Positions 28,899 to 37,619 of a DNA stretch of 64,000 nucleotides are shown here, piece by piece; position 1 is the first letter of the stretch; each line of letters starts with the position of its first letter. Under the pieces are notes generated by a model. That model worked only from the letters and a program-made list of their open reading frames with translations, made no database searches and was not told the origin of the DNA. This DNA comes from Ditibartonella choladocola (GTDB taxonomy: Bacteria > Pseudomonadota > Alphaproteobacteria > Rhizobiales > Rhizobiaceae). Location of the stretch: contig NZ_CP015625.1 in NCBI RefSeq assembly GCF_002007565.1, positions 1,116,001 through 1,180,000 of the forward strand. Reading direction: 5' to 3'. A program made the position numbers and the translations under genes.

Positions 28899-30057
28899 CG
28901 GTCGTTTGAAAATTGCTATCGTGGCGGGTGAAGAGTCTGGCGATCTTCTCGGTGCTGATCTTGTTTCGTCACTGGCGCGAAAGACGGGGCGAAATATCAA
29001 GCTGATCGGAGTTGGCGGCAGCCACCTTGAAGCACTTGGGCTAAAAAGCGTCTTTAATGTCGACGATATAGCATTAATGGGACTTGGAGCAGTCTTGAAA
29101 AAACTGCCGAAACTGATCCTCCATATTCATCGTTTGGCGCATTTTATTGCCGATGAAAAGCCCGATTGCCTCATTATCATTGACAGTCCCGATTTCACGC
29201 ACCGTGTGGCAAAAAAAGTAAGGAAGCTTTCGCCGGAAATTCCGATTATAAAATATATTGCTCCATCTGTCTGGGCATGGCGTCCCGAACGGGCGAAAGC
29301 AATGTGTCCCTATATTGACCATGTCCTTGTCGTTTTGCCGTTTGAAAAACAGGTTATGCGCGATTTGCAAGGCCCGCCTGCAACTTATGTCGGGCATCGT
29401 CTGTTGACTTATCCGCCACTGGTAGCGATTGAAAAGTTGAGATCTTCTCGCATCGAGGAAGTGAAGCACGCACCAACAGTTGTGGTTTTACCGGGTTCGA
29501 GACATTTTGAAATTCGCGGTTTGATGCCGATATTCGGGCAAGCTTTGGAAATATTGAAAAAGCGCCGGCCGGATATAGAATTTGTTTTGCCTACATTGCC
29601 GCGTCTTGCCGATCAGGTACGAAAATTTGCAAGCGAATGGACGGTTAAAGTCAATATTGTTACCGGTGAGGATGAGAAATGGGCAGCGTTTGCCAAGGCC
29701 GACGCTGCTTTGGCAGCTTCAGGTACAGTATCGCTTGAATTGGCATTGGCCGATGTTCCAATGGTGCTCGGTTATAAAGCCGATCTGTTTTCAAAAACTT
29801 TTATTTTGCCCAGAGTGAAAGTGTGGAGTGCGGCTTTGCCCAATATCATCGCCGATCGACCGGTTGTGCCGGAATATTTTAACGAATTTTTGCGTCCGGG
29901 TATGCTTGCAAGACAAATTGAACAATTGGTTGCTGCCGGACCGGTGCGTCAGGCTCAACTTGACGGATTTTCTCTCATTAGGAAAACCATGGCAACCACC
30001 TTGCCATCAGGTGAAATTGCTTCACAAACCATTCTTAAATATCTGAAACAGAATTAA
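28891..30057 (+). CDS. lpxB: Lipid-A-disaccharide synthase
   Basis: A 388-residue inverting glycosyltransferase (GT19) that joins lipid X and UDP-diacylglucosamine to the lipid A disaccharide at the inner face of the membrane. The start LKIAIVAGEESGDLLGADL and VVVLPGSRHFEIRGLMPIF are the family signatures, with SGTVSLELALADVPMVLGYK for the UDP-sugar pocket. It overlaps lpxI and closes the lpx group. The gltA gene commonly found next in related genomes is not here; an unassigned 264-bp spacer and a convergent ABC operon follow. Confidence 0.97.
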   Translation: MSDGRLKIAIVAGEESGDLLGADLVSSLARKTGRNIKLIGVGGSHLEALGLKSVFNVDDIALMGLGAVLKKLPKLILHIHRLAHFIADEKPDCLIIIDSPDFTHRVAKKVRKLSPEIPIIKYIAPSVWAWRPERAKAMCPYIDHVLVVLPFEKQVMRDLQGPPATYVGHRLLTYPPLVAIEKLRSSRIEEVKHAPTVVVLPGSRHFEIRGLMPIFGQALEILKKRRPDIEFVLPTLPRLADQVRKFASEWTVKVNIVTGEDEKWAAFAKADAALAASGTVSLELALADVPMVLGYKADLFSKTFILPRVKVWSAALPNIIADRPVVPEYFNEFLRPGMLARQIEQLVAAGPVRQAQLDGFSLIRKTMATTLPSGEIASQTILKYLKQN

Positions 30058-30321
30058 TTATCTTACTGACATTATTGCCAAAACAACATTCGGTGCGCGT
30101 GCGGGACAAGTCATTCAACGCCTGCACCAACACAATCTTGCCGAATGAGCACGTCTATTGTGGCAAAACCGGAATGATTATTTGTTAAAATTGTATCAGG
30201 CGGGTATTGAAGTGGGTTTAAAGGCGAGATTTGAGTGTAGGGATAGCCTGAAATGCCGCTTCAACCAATGTGGCTGAAGCTTGGCTCAGGTTGGGACCAA
30301 GAGTTCTCACCTGTAAACAGC
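30058..30321. other. Spacer after lpxB, possible decayed gene end
   Basis: 264 bp between convergent lpxB and the ABC ATPase gene. The plus-strand frame from about 30053 to 30150 reads NYLTDIIAKTTFGARAGQVI and on to a stop after about 32 codons, with coding-like composition but no start of its own and no family I can name. An inverted repeat GCTTCA/TGAAGC lies at 30258-30280. No clear terminator is visible. Confidence 0.4.
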
Positions 30322-31098
30322 TCAATGTTTGATTTTTGCCAGAAATTCCTTGGCTCGTTGATTATCAGGATTGGTGAAAAATTTATCGGGCGTTGTGTCT
30401 TCGATGATTTTACCATTTTCCAGAAACAGTACGCGTTCCGAAACTTCACGGGCAAAACCCATCTCGTGTGTTACACAAAGCATAGTCATGCCGGTGTCGG
30501 CAAGCTTGACGATAACATCGAGAACTTCGCCAACCATTTCCGGATCAAGAGCAGAGGTCGGTTCGTCGAATAACATAACTTTCGGTTCCATACAGAGCGC
30601 ACGAGCAATGGCAACGCGTTGCTGTTGGCCACCTGACAATTGCGAGGGATATTTTTCGCTGTGCGTTTCGATACCCACTTTGCTCAGATAAGTCATGGCA
30701 CGTTCTTTTGCTTGTTCTTTTGTAAGCCCCTGAACAGTCATTGGCGCAAGAATACAATTTTGCATGACTGTCATATGCGGAAACAAATTGAAGTGCTGAA
30801 ATACCATGCCCACTTCGCGAAGAACTTTTTTCTGTTCCGGTTGAGGGGCACTCATTATATCGACGCCATAAATGTCGATGCTTCCTTGTTCGGGGATTTC
30901 AAGCTGGTTTATGCAGCGTATAAGTGTCGATTTGCCGGAACCGGAAGGCCCACATAGAACAATTCGTTCTCCAGCTTTAACATCAAGCGAAATATCGTAA
31001 AGTGCCTGAAATTCGCCGTACCATTTGTTCAATCCTTCAATGACGATAACATGTTCACCTTCTGTGTTTGTGTCGTTCGTTTGCTGAACTGCCGTCAT
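30322..31098 (-). CDS. Polar amino-acid ABC transporter ATP-binding protein
   Basis: A 258-residue ATPase of the GlnQ/HisP/AapP group that powers the two permeases encoded upstream. The motifs are complete: Walker [11 protein letters not shown]-loop [11 protein letters not shown], signature [15 protein letters not shown], Walker [15 protein letters not shown] and switch [10 protein letters not shown] 14-residue extension precedes the domain. It is the last gene of a five-gene minus-strand operon (binding protein, permease, permease, DadA, ATPase); the gap to the dadA-like gene is 18 bp. Probably imports a basic or neutral polar amino acid; the exact substrate is not readable. Confidence 0.95.
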   Translation of the reverse strand: MTAVQQTNDTNTEGEHVIVIEGLNKWYGEFQALYDISLDVKAGERIVLCGPSGSGKSTLIRCINQLEIPEQGSIDIYGVDIMSAPQPEQKKVLREVGMVFQHFNLFPHMTVMQNCILAPMTVQGLTKEQAKERAMTYLSKVGIETHSEKYPSQLSGGQQQRVAIARALCMEPKVMLFDEPTSALDPEMVGEVLDVIVKLADTGMTMLCVTHEMGFAREVSERVLFLENGKIIEDTTPDKFFTNPDNQRAKEFLAKIKH

Positions 31099-31116
31099 TG
31101 CAGTTGTTCTCCGTTT

Positions 31117-32370
31117 CTATCTTGTAAAACGTGTTAGACTGAATAGATTGGGTGATGTCAATGGTTGTTCGCCCGTCATCATTCCGGCGAGCAATTTTCC
31201 ACTGACAGGCCCCAGCGTCAATCCATGATGTGCGTGACCGAAATTGAGCCAAAGCCCATGATGTTTCGGAGCTTTTCCGATCACCGGCCGCATATCGGAA
31301 AGGCAAGGGCGTTCACCCAGCCATGGGCGGGCTTCGATAGGGTCGCCGAGCGGAAAAATGCTTTTGGCAATTTTTTCCACGCGCTTTATCTGTGTCCAAT
31401 AGGCCGGCGCTTCCGGATTTGCAAATTCGATTCCTGTGGTCAAGCGAATTCCCTGACGCATCGGTGCAAGAACAAAGCCTGAAACCGGATCACAGATGGA
31501 ATGGGCAAGAGACGTGTTTTGATCGACCTTCCGGTAATGGATGTGATAACCGCGCTTGATAGCGAAAGGAATATGATGATAACCGAACCGGTTCAGAAAC
31601 CGAACCGACTGTGCACCGAGTGCAACAACAATATCGGGCGCAGAAACAGAGTGTCCCTGATCTTCGATCTGCCATGTGCCGTCGTTGTTTTTTGTTTTGA
31701 ATGCATCGAGTTTTAAAAAAGATCCGCCCTGTTTTATAAAATAATTTGCATAAGCGGCAGTAAGACCATCCGGATCATTGACGGTTTTCGGGTCAAGCCA
31801 ATGAATAGCACCGATCATTGCCGAACTGATGAATGGCACTCTTTCCTGCAATTTTTGCCGGTCGAGAATATCATAGGCAAGATGAAAACGTTGAAGTGTC
31901 AGAAGATGTTTTTTCGCTTCGTTGAACGCTTTCTCCGTATGGTAAATTTCCAACCAGCCTTTCGGTTCGATGAAAGACGTTGCTCCTGTTTTTGCGGCAA
32001 GAAAGTCATGTTCTTTGACACTATTTTCTATGAGTGGCAACATAGCCTGAGTGGCAATTTCAAGGTTCTTCTGTGACGATTGTTGCCAGAACCTGAAAAG
32101 CCAGGGGGCTATTTTTAGTAAATAGGTCCAGTCAAATCTGACATCCGGTTGCCGGTTCAAGGCATAGGCAAGAAGGCGGGAAAATTCTCTTGGGAAATGA
32201 TAGGGGATGACGCTGGAGCGTTCAATCAGTCCCGCATTGCCGTAACTTGTTCCTTGTCCGGGGTCTTTTTTATCGACGAGACAGACATTATACCCTTTGA
32301 ATTGAAGATGTAGAGCCGTGCATACGCCGACAATTCCCGCACCAAGTACGATAACATCAAATTTTTCCAT
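31117..32370 (-). CDS. D-amino-acid dehydrogenase family FAD oxidoreductase (DadA-like)
   Basis: A 417-residue flavoprotein of the DAO/DadA family that oxidatively deaminates D-amino acids, passing electrons to the respiratory chain. The FAD dinucleotide-binding motif is DVIVLGAGIVGVCTALHLQF, followed by GQGTSYGNAGLIERSSVIPY, the region that matches DadA. Near the C-terminus ARPWLGERPCLSDMRPVIGK and LWLNFGHAHHGLTLGPVSGK complete the FAD site. It sits between the permease and ATPase genes of an amino-acid ABC transporter, which strongly suggests that the imported substrate is the enzyme's substrate. Opine or proline oxidase-type specificity cannot be excluded. Confidence 0.92.
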   Translation of the reverse strand: MEKFDVIVLGAGIVGVCTALHLQFKGYNVCLVDKKDPGQGTSYGNAGLIERSSVIPYHFPREFSRLLAYALNRQPDVRFDWTYLLKIAPWLFRFWQQSSQKNLEIATQAMLPLIENSVKEHDFLAAKTGATSFIEPKGWLEIYHTEKAFNEAKKHLLTLQRFHLAYDILDRQKLQERVPFISSAMIGAIHWLDPKTVNDPDGLTAAYANYFIKQGGSFLKLDAFKTKNNDGTWQIEDQGHSVSAPDIVVALGAQSVRFLNRFGYHHIPFAIKRGYHIHYRKVDQNTSLAHSICDPVSGFVLAPMRQGIRLTTGIEFANPEAPAYWTQIKRVEKIAKSIFPLGDPIEARPWLGERPCLSDMRPVIGKAPKHHGLWLNFGHAHHGLTLGPVSGKLLAGMMTGEQPLTSPNLFSLTRFTR

Positions 32371-32412
32371 TCAAACTACGTCCCGCAAGTCTCTTTTCAA
32401 AAAAAACGGAAT

Positions 32413-33123
32413 CTAACGTAAATGCCGTGTCAGTCGACGTTCCGTTATGCCGATTGCGCGTCGAACCACTTCGACAATGAGCAGATAGAGCACCGCTGCC
32501 CAGATATAGACCTGAAAATCGAATGTGCGTGAGTATGCGAGTTTGGCTACTCCCATGATGTCGTAAACAGTCACAAGAGATGCGACAGCGCTGGCTTTGA
32601 CCATAAGGATGAATTCGTTTCCGAGCGGGCGCAATGCCATAATCATGGATTGCGGCAAGATGACACGGATAAATGTGGTTCTTCCGTCAAGCCCCAAAGC
32701 TTTTGCCGCTTCATATTGACCGGTTGGTACAGATTGCATACTGCCGCGGAAGATTTCTGCCTGATAGCCAGCCGTGTTGAGTGCAAAAATCAATAAACAA
32801 CACCACCACGAACTTTGGAAAAACCACCACAACCCGACGCTTTTCCATAGTTCGGTAAAAGACCCGATTCCATAGTAAAACAAAAACAACTGGGCAAGTA
32901 ACGGCGAACCACGAAAAAACAGAATGTAAATTCGCGCAGGGATACGCAATGCCGAATATTTAGAGCGCACGGCAAGCGTTATGAAAATGCTCAAGAAAAA
33001 ACCGGCGGTGTAGGAAAGCGCTACAAGCTTGATTGTGACAAAAAAACCGTCGACAAATTTCCAACCATAACGGGTCAATATATCCGGATTAACAAGAAAA
33101 TGTAAAAAGTCGGGTATCATCAT
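32413..33123 (-). CDS. Amino-acid ABC transporter permease (second)
   Basis: A 236-residue inner-membrane permease of the HisMQ type, with about five hydrophobic segments. The EAA loop that docks the ATPase is YEAAKALGLDGRTTFIRVIL. The N-terminus VNPDILTRYGWKFVDGFFVT is typical of the polar amino-acid branch. Its start overlaps the stop of the first permease gene by 4 bp (ATGA), so the pair is made together as a heterodimer. An unusual Trp-rich stretch (SVGLWWFFQSSWWCC, about residues 95-109) sits in the periplasmic/TM boundary. Confidence 0.94.
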   Translation of the reverse strand: MMIPDFLHFLVNPDILTRYGWKFVDGFFVTIKLVALSYTAGFFLSIFITLAVRSKYSALRIPARIYILFFRGSPLLAQLFLFYYGIGSFTELWKSVGLWWFFQSSWWCCLLIFALNTAGYQAEIFRGSMQSVPTGQYEAAKALGLDGRTTFIRVILPQSMIMALRPLGNEFILMVKASAVASLVTVYDIMGVAKLAYSRTFDFQVYIWAAVLYLLIVEVVRRAIGITERRLTRHLR

Positions 33124-33839
33124 GCCGAAACCTTTTCATAACAGGCATTGGCACGCTTTTCCATAAAACGGATAATGAAAGAAGAGATTGCCGAAAAGAT
33201 AAGATAAATGACACAGGCGGTCGAATAAAAGAACATCGGCTGTTTTGTTGCGGCCACTGCCAGATTGGTCTGACGCATAATATCGACAAGAGTAATGGTT
33301 GAAACCAGCGACGTATCTTTGAGAAGTGTCAGCCAATTGTTGGAAAGACCGGGCAGGGCATTGCGCGCCAACTGCGGTAAAATCACGCGAAAAAATGTTG
33401 TCGCGCGTGAAAGGCTCAGCGCTTTTGCCGCTTCATATTGGCCGCTATCCAGTACTTTGAAAGCACCAAGCCAGACTTCACAGGAAAAAGCTGCAAATAC
33501 TGTTCCGAGTGCCAAAACGCCGGCAAAAAAGGCATTGACTGAAAATTCGGCATTTATATTGAAATGCGCCATGAGGGTTTGCACCAAGGTTTGTAATCCG
33601 TAATAGACCAGAAACAATGTGAGCAATTCCGGCAAGCCGCGGAATATTGCCGAAAAAACAGTGGCAACAAGCTGAAAAATCTTCACATCCGACTGAATCA
33701 TCATGGCACAGACAAGGCCAAGGGGAAGACCAAGCGGCAGGCAGCAAAGCGCGAGCGACAATGTTACCCCCGCACCGGACAACATAACGATTCCCCAACC
33801 GCCACTGCCAAAAGAAAGCAATGACAAATATTCGATCAT
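33120..33839 (-). CDS. Amino-acid ABC transporter permease (first)
   Basis: A 239-residue HisQ-like permease with about five membrane segments, opening with the glycine-rich FGSGGWGIVMLSGAGVTLSL. EAA loop YEAAKALSLSRATTFFRVIL near the middle, followed by LLKDTSLVSTITLVDIMRQT, the conserved helix after the loop. It is translationally coupled to the second permease by a 4-bp overlap. The upstream gene encodes the binding protein after a 67-bp gap. Confidence 0.94.
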   Translation of the reverse strand: MIEYLSLLSFGSGGWGIVMLSGAGVTLSLALCCLPLGLPLGLVCAMMIQSDVKIFQLVATVFSAIFRGLPELLTLFLVYYGLQTLVQTLMAHFNINAEFSVNAFFAGVLALGTVFAAFSCEVWLGAFKVLDSGQYEAAKALSLSRATTFFRVILPQLARNALPGLSNNWLTLLKDTSLVSTITLVDIMRQTNLAVAATKQPMFFYSTACVIYLIFSAISSFIIRFMEKRANACYEKVSA

Positions 33840-33906
33840 GAAAAAGCTCCGGCTATGTGTGGACAGCAGTCGATTGGATCGTTCACTACACTAAGACAAT
33901 GCACGA

Positions 33907-34659
33907 TCAATAGACATCGAACTGAAAATATTTTTTGGCTATTTTTTCGTAAGTCCCATCGGCTCTGATTTCGTCAATAGCTTTATTCAAGCGTGCTTTC
34001 AATTCATCCGAATTTTTCCGGATAGCGATGGCAACCGGTTCATTCGTTCCATCAAGCTCGCCCAGGACTTTGCAGCAATCTTTCCCTTCGTTTTCCAACC
34101 AGCTCATCAACGGGTATTTGTCATGGACAATGCCGTCGAGACGATTATTGAGCAAATCGCTATTCGCATCGTCGGCGGTTGGATAGAGTTTTATTTCAGC
34201 ACCGGCAGGGCCATAGTTATCTTCTGCGTAATTGGCCTGGGCTGTACCGGCCTGTGCGCCGATGGTTTTACCCTTCATAGACTGGGGATCGACATCCTTG
34301 ATGTCGGAATCCTTGCGAACCGCGACTGCAAGTTTTGTCGTGTAATACCGGTTTGTAAAATCGACCTTTTGCCTGCGTTCTTCCGTGGGAATCATGGAAG
34401 CAATGATGCCGTCATATTTTTTTGCAAGCAGCCCCGGAATGATGCCGTCCCAATCCTGTGCGGTGACAATGCATTCAACTTTCATTTTGTCGCATAGTGC
34501 ATAAGCAATATCGATGTCAAAGCCATGAAGCTTGTTGTCGGAATCAACATAATTGAATGGCGGATAGGCCCCTTCACTTGCCAATCGCAAACTTTCTGCC
34601 TGTGCAGAGAAGCTGATAAAAAGGCTACCCAATATGAGTCCGGCTGCTAGAACTTTCAT
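33907..34659 (-). CDS. Amino-acid ABC transporter substrate-binding protein
   Basis: A 250-residue periplasmic binding protein of the HisJ/ArgT cluster 3 type. The signal peptide is residues 1-21 (cleavage after SAQA). LRLASEGAYPPFNYVDSDNK and GFDIDIAYALCDKMKVECIV are the classic first-lobe motifs; the DWDGIIPGLLAKKYDGIIAS segment and RRQKVDFTNRYY follow. Adjacent cysteines (KDCCKVLG) near residue 190 are uncommon for the family. First gene of the operon, so it is probably the most highly expressed. ArgT-like features hint at basic amino acids or opines; not proved. Confidence 0.95.
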   Translation of the reverse strand: MKVLAAGLILGSLFISFSAQAESLRLASEGAYPPFNYVDSDNKLHGFDIDIAYALCDKMKVECIVTAQDWDGIIPGLLAKKYDGIIASMIPTEERRQKVDFTNRYYTTKLAVAVRKDSDIKDVDPQSMKGKTIGAQAGTAQANYAEDNYGPAGAEIKLYPTADDANSDLLNNRLDGIVHDKYPLMSWLENEGKDCCKVLGELDGTNEPVAIAIRKNSDELKARLNKAIDEIRADGTYEKIAKKYFQFDVY

Positions 34660-35204
34660 GTCTCGCTCCTATTTTGTTCTGCTTGAAACGGTTCCACATT
34701 CGTTAGTCTTAACGCGATCTTTTTGTGAAGGGCAACGGAAAAACGTTAATCCACTGATATATCAGGTAGAAAAGCGGGTTTTCCCAAGCCCAGTTGCAAA
34801 GTTTTGCTAAAAAGAAGAAATTTTGCGAAAAATCTTTATTAAACACAGGAACAATTCATCGCAGCAATCTATGCCCCGCATTGATGACATAGACTGTGGC
34901 GATCGATCCGGAACACATAGTATCGGCATTTGAAAACGGCGGGATTGGCGTAGAAAGCGGCAAGAAAGAATGGCTTGAAAAATTGCCGGTAGCCTATGCC
35001 AAAGAGAACATGCATTACCTGACCGGATCTGACAAAACATTATATAAAGCCGGTTATAACAGGCAATGCAATGTTGAATAAATAACGCATAAATAAAACG
35101 GGTAATGAAACAATGGATAACTCTGAAACCGAACGCTATTGAAAGTCTAGTTTCTCCCCATTAGCATTGTTGTTTATGAATGTTGATAACATTTTGTTAT
35201 GGTG
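34660..35204. other. 545-bp spacer between the ABC operon and the LysR gene
   Basis: Presumed to hold the promoter of the ABC operon near 34670-34760. It also carries a short coding-like remnant on the plus strand (34896-35081). No terminator-quality hairpin was recognised. Confidence 0.5.
34896..35081 (+). pseudogene. Possible gene remnant (61 codons)
   Basis: A GTG-started frame giving MAIDPEHIVSAFENGGIGVE and ending RQCNVE. Composition and codon pattern look coding-like and unlike the AT-rich DNA around it, but no ribosome site is present and I recognise no family. An in-frame TAG stands two codons before the GTG. It could be the 3' end of a gene that lost its 5' part. Being left between two transcription units supports decay. 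Confidence 0.35.
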
Positions 35205-36134
35205 TCATGCGACGGGAAGGGGATTGCTACTTTGACGTTCTTTAACGAAGTCTATCAATAATTGCAAAGCTTCCTTACGTACGGGTTTTCGGTAAACGAG
35301 CTCGAAATCATATTCCCCTGAAAGCAATGGATGTGCGTCAAGCTTGATTCCGGAGGGGCAATTATAACGCGATATACTGGAGATAAATGTGTAGCCAAGG
35401 CCGCTTAATACCATTCCGAGACATGAATTGAAATCGGTCGCACAGGTGACAATGTCGGGACTGAAATTGGCTTTCCGGCATTCGACAAACAGGAAATCAT
35501 AAAATTCGGGCGACATTTCACGCGGGAAAAACAGACATTTTTCATTTTCGAGTGATTTGAGTGCTTTATTGTTTTTGAAAATTCTACTTTCTGAATGACT
35601 GGCAATCAGAAGTTTGCAACGGGCAAGCAAAATGCCTGCTTTTGTTGTGTCGGCTTTCAACCGCCATGCCATAAAACCGGCATCAAGCGTTCCTTTGGTG
35701 AGCCGCTCCGATTGACCGACGGCGAGCGTCGGTTCGAGTGAAAGGTTTATATCGGGATAGCATTTACAAAAATCTTCGATAATTCCGACAACCAAAGGAT
35801 TCCACGTATATGTCGGGGCAATGCCGATATGGAGTGTTTCCCTGACACCACTTGCTCTTCTGACGTTTGTAACCGCCAGATTGAGCGCTTGCATGATAGT
35901 CGAACTATCCTGCAATAATTGTTCTCCGGCTTTGGTCAGCTCGATACCCTTTTGCCGACGGATAAAGAGTTTTGCGCCAAGGTTTCTTTCCAGTTCCTTG
36001 ATCTGGCGACTTAATGCCGGTTGCACAATAAAAAGACGCCTAGCAGCTTCGGAAATGCTGCCATATTGCGCAATAGCTTGAAAATAGCGGATCTGCTTTA
36101 TATCCAATATTGACCAATCCCTTACATGAAACAC
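35205..36134 (-). CDS. LysR family transcriptional regulator
   Basis: A 300-309 residue LTTR. The N-terminal helix-turn-helix DIKQIRYFQAIAQYGSISEA and LFIVQPALSRQIKELERNLG are unmistakable; the linker helix and a two-lobed effector domain (LHIGIAPTYTWNPLVVGIIE) follow. The frame opens with GTG at 36134, but the family normally begins at DIKQIRYF, so the TTG ten codons in, with AAGG upstream, is a good alternative. It is divergent from the MFS and M20 genes over a 130-bp interval holding an inverted repeat with T-N11-A, the usual sign that it controls them and itself. Confidence 0.94.
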   Translation of the reverse strand: MFHVRDWSILDIKQIRYFQAIAQYGSISEAARRLFIVQPALSRQIKELERNLGAKLFIRRQKGIELTKAGEQLLQDSSTIMQALNLAVTNVRRASGVRETLHIGIAPTYTWNPLVVGIIEDFCKCYPDINLSLEPTLAVGQSERLTKGTLDAGFMAWRLKADTTKAGILLARCKLLIASHSESRIFKNNKALKSLENEKCLFFPREMSPEFYDFLFVECRKANFSPDIVTCATDFNSCLGMVLSGLGYTFISSISRYNCPSGIKLDAHPLLSGEYDFELVYRKPVRKEALQLLIDFVKERQSSNPLPVA

Positions 36135-36166
36135 TTTTACCCAATGACTCTACAAACAGTAGATGT

Positions 36167-36185
36167 CCATACTTTTTTGTTATGG
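36167..36185. promoter_or_regulatory. Candidate LysR operator (T-N11-A dyad)
   Basis: Inverted repeat CCATA-N9-TATGG (36167-36171 with 36181-36185) contains T36170-N11-A36182, the LTTR box shape. It lies 33 bp upstream of the regulator's start and 80 bp upstream of the MFS start. A second weaker dyad ATAAC-N12-GTTAT lies at 36199-36220, placed like an activation site. Confidence 0.5.
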
Positions 36186-36264
36186 CTTTTATTATGAAAT
36201 AACAATCGAGAATTGGTTATGTTTCCGGTATTTTATCGCATGAGCCAGTTTGTAAGGAGAATTT

Positions 36265-37569
36265 ATGCAAGACGCCCAAGCCCGAATGAAAAATCCGAAC
36301 GAAGTGGAAAACCCGACAGTTTCCAGAAAAGTAATCATTGCTGCGGTGATCGGGGGAATGCTGGAATGGTATGATTTCGGCGCTTATGCACTTTTCGCCT
36401 ATGTCATTTCCGATCAGTTTTTCCCGACGGGGAATCCGACCGTATCCATGTTATTGACATTTATTACATTTGCTATCGGCTTTTTAACGCGTCCGCTTGG
36501 AGCCGTTGTGCTTGGCATTTATTCCGATCGCGTCGGGAGAAAATCCGCACTTTCTCTAACAATGATTCTGATGGCTGTCGGCATGGGTATCATTGCGATA
36601 TGCCCGACTTATGAACATATCGGCATTCTGGCGCCGATTATTATTGTGATTGCCCGTCTTATACAGGGTATTTCGGCAGGTGGTGAAATCGGTTCGGCTT
36701 TGTCAATCTTGGTGGAAACCGCTCCCGCTAATAAGCGCGGTCAATTTGCCGCCTGGCAGCAGGTCAGCCAAACCGGTGCTTTTCTTGTGGCTGGTATCAT
36801 CGGTTGGGGTATTACCGCATTTCTGCCACGGGAAGACGTTGCTCTTTGGGGATGGCGCGTCGCTTTCGCTTTCGGGATGCTGGTTGCGCCTGTCGGCTTT
36901 TACGTTCGCCGCCAGATTGACGAATCTCCGGCATTTCTGGCCGAACGGGAAAAAACTGTTAAAGAGCATGTGCCGTTTACGATTCTGCTCAAGAACAGTT
37001 GGAAACCGTTATTGATCGGTATCGGCATTGTTATGATCTGGACAGTGACGAGCAAAACAGCAAGCTCCTTCATGGCAACTTACGCCATTAATAATCTGCA
37101 TATGGCTTTGACTTCGCCTTATCTCGGCATGATAGTGGTGGGCGTAGTGTTATTATTCTGTCCGATTGTCGGTGCCTGGTCTGATGTTGTCGGCAGGCGG
37201 CCGATTATGATCGGCGCAGCAATAGCCATTCTTGTTTTTGCCTATCCGTCATTCTGGATATTATCGGCTTATCCGAATTTATGGGTACTTATCGGCCAGC
37301 AATTCTTTTATGCTGTTTTGATGGTGCTTTATACAGCACCCGCTTCCGCAGCTTTATCCGAACTCTTTCCGACAGCCTTTCGCTCGTCCGGTATTGCGCT
37401 TTCCTATAATATAGCGGTCACAATTTTCGGTGGCTTTTCTGCGGCAATATCTACCGCTCTTATCGGTATAACCGGAGACAATAGAGCAATCGCCTATTAT
37501 ATCATGTTCGCCGCTTTTGTGAGTATTATTGCGCTTTTCTATGCTGGTAAAATATTGAAAATGAAATAG
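36265..37569 (+). CDS. MFS transporter, metabolite:H+ symporter (MHS) type
   Basis: A 434-residue 12-helix permease. GGMLEWYDFGAYALFAYVIS at the start of helix 1 is the MHS family mark (ProP, ShiA, KgtP, citrate and related carriers), and the loop 2-3 signature is YSDRVGRKSALS. TFAIGFLTRPLGAVVLG is also typical. Such carriers import organic acids, betaines or amino acids with protons. The downstream M20 amidohydrolase 50 bp away and the divergent LysR suggest uptake of an N-acyl amino acid or similar conjugate; the substrate is inferred from context only. AAGGAG lies 5 bases before the ATG. Confidence 0.93.
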   Translation: MQDAQARMKNPNEVENPTVSRKVIIAAVIGGMLEWYDFGAYALFAYVISDQFFPTGNPTVSMLLTFITFAIGFLTRPLGAVVLGIYSDRVGRKSALSLTMILMAVGMGIIAICPTYEHIGILAPIIIVIARLIQGISAGGEIGSALSILVETAPANKRGQFAAWQQVSQTGAFLVAGIIGWGITAFLPREDVALWGWRVAFAFGMLVAPVGFYVRRQIDESPAFLAEREKTVKEHVPFTILLKNSWKPLLIGIGIVMIWTVTSKTASSFMATYAINNLHMALTSPYLGMIVVGVVLLFCPIVGAWSDVVGRRPIMIGAAIAILVFAYPSFWILSAYPNLWVLIGQQFFYAVLMVLYTAPASAALSELFPTAFRSSGIALSYNIAVTIFGGFSAAISTALIGITGDNRAIAYYIMFAAFVSIIALFYAGKILKMK

Positions 37570-37619
37570 GAGAAAAATCTGTTACGTTTTTTCATAAGGC
37601 GCAACAGATATAATCGAAA

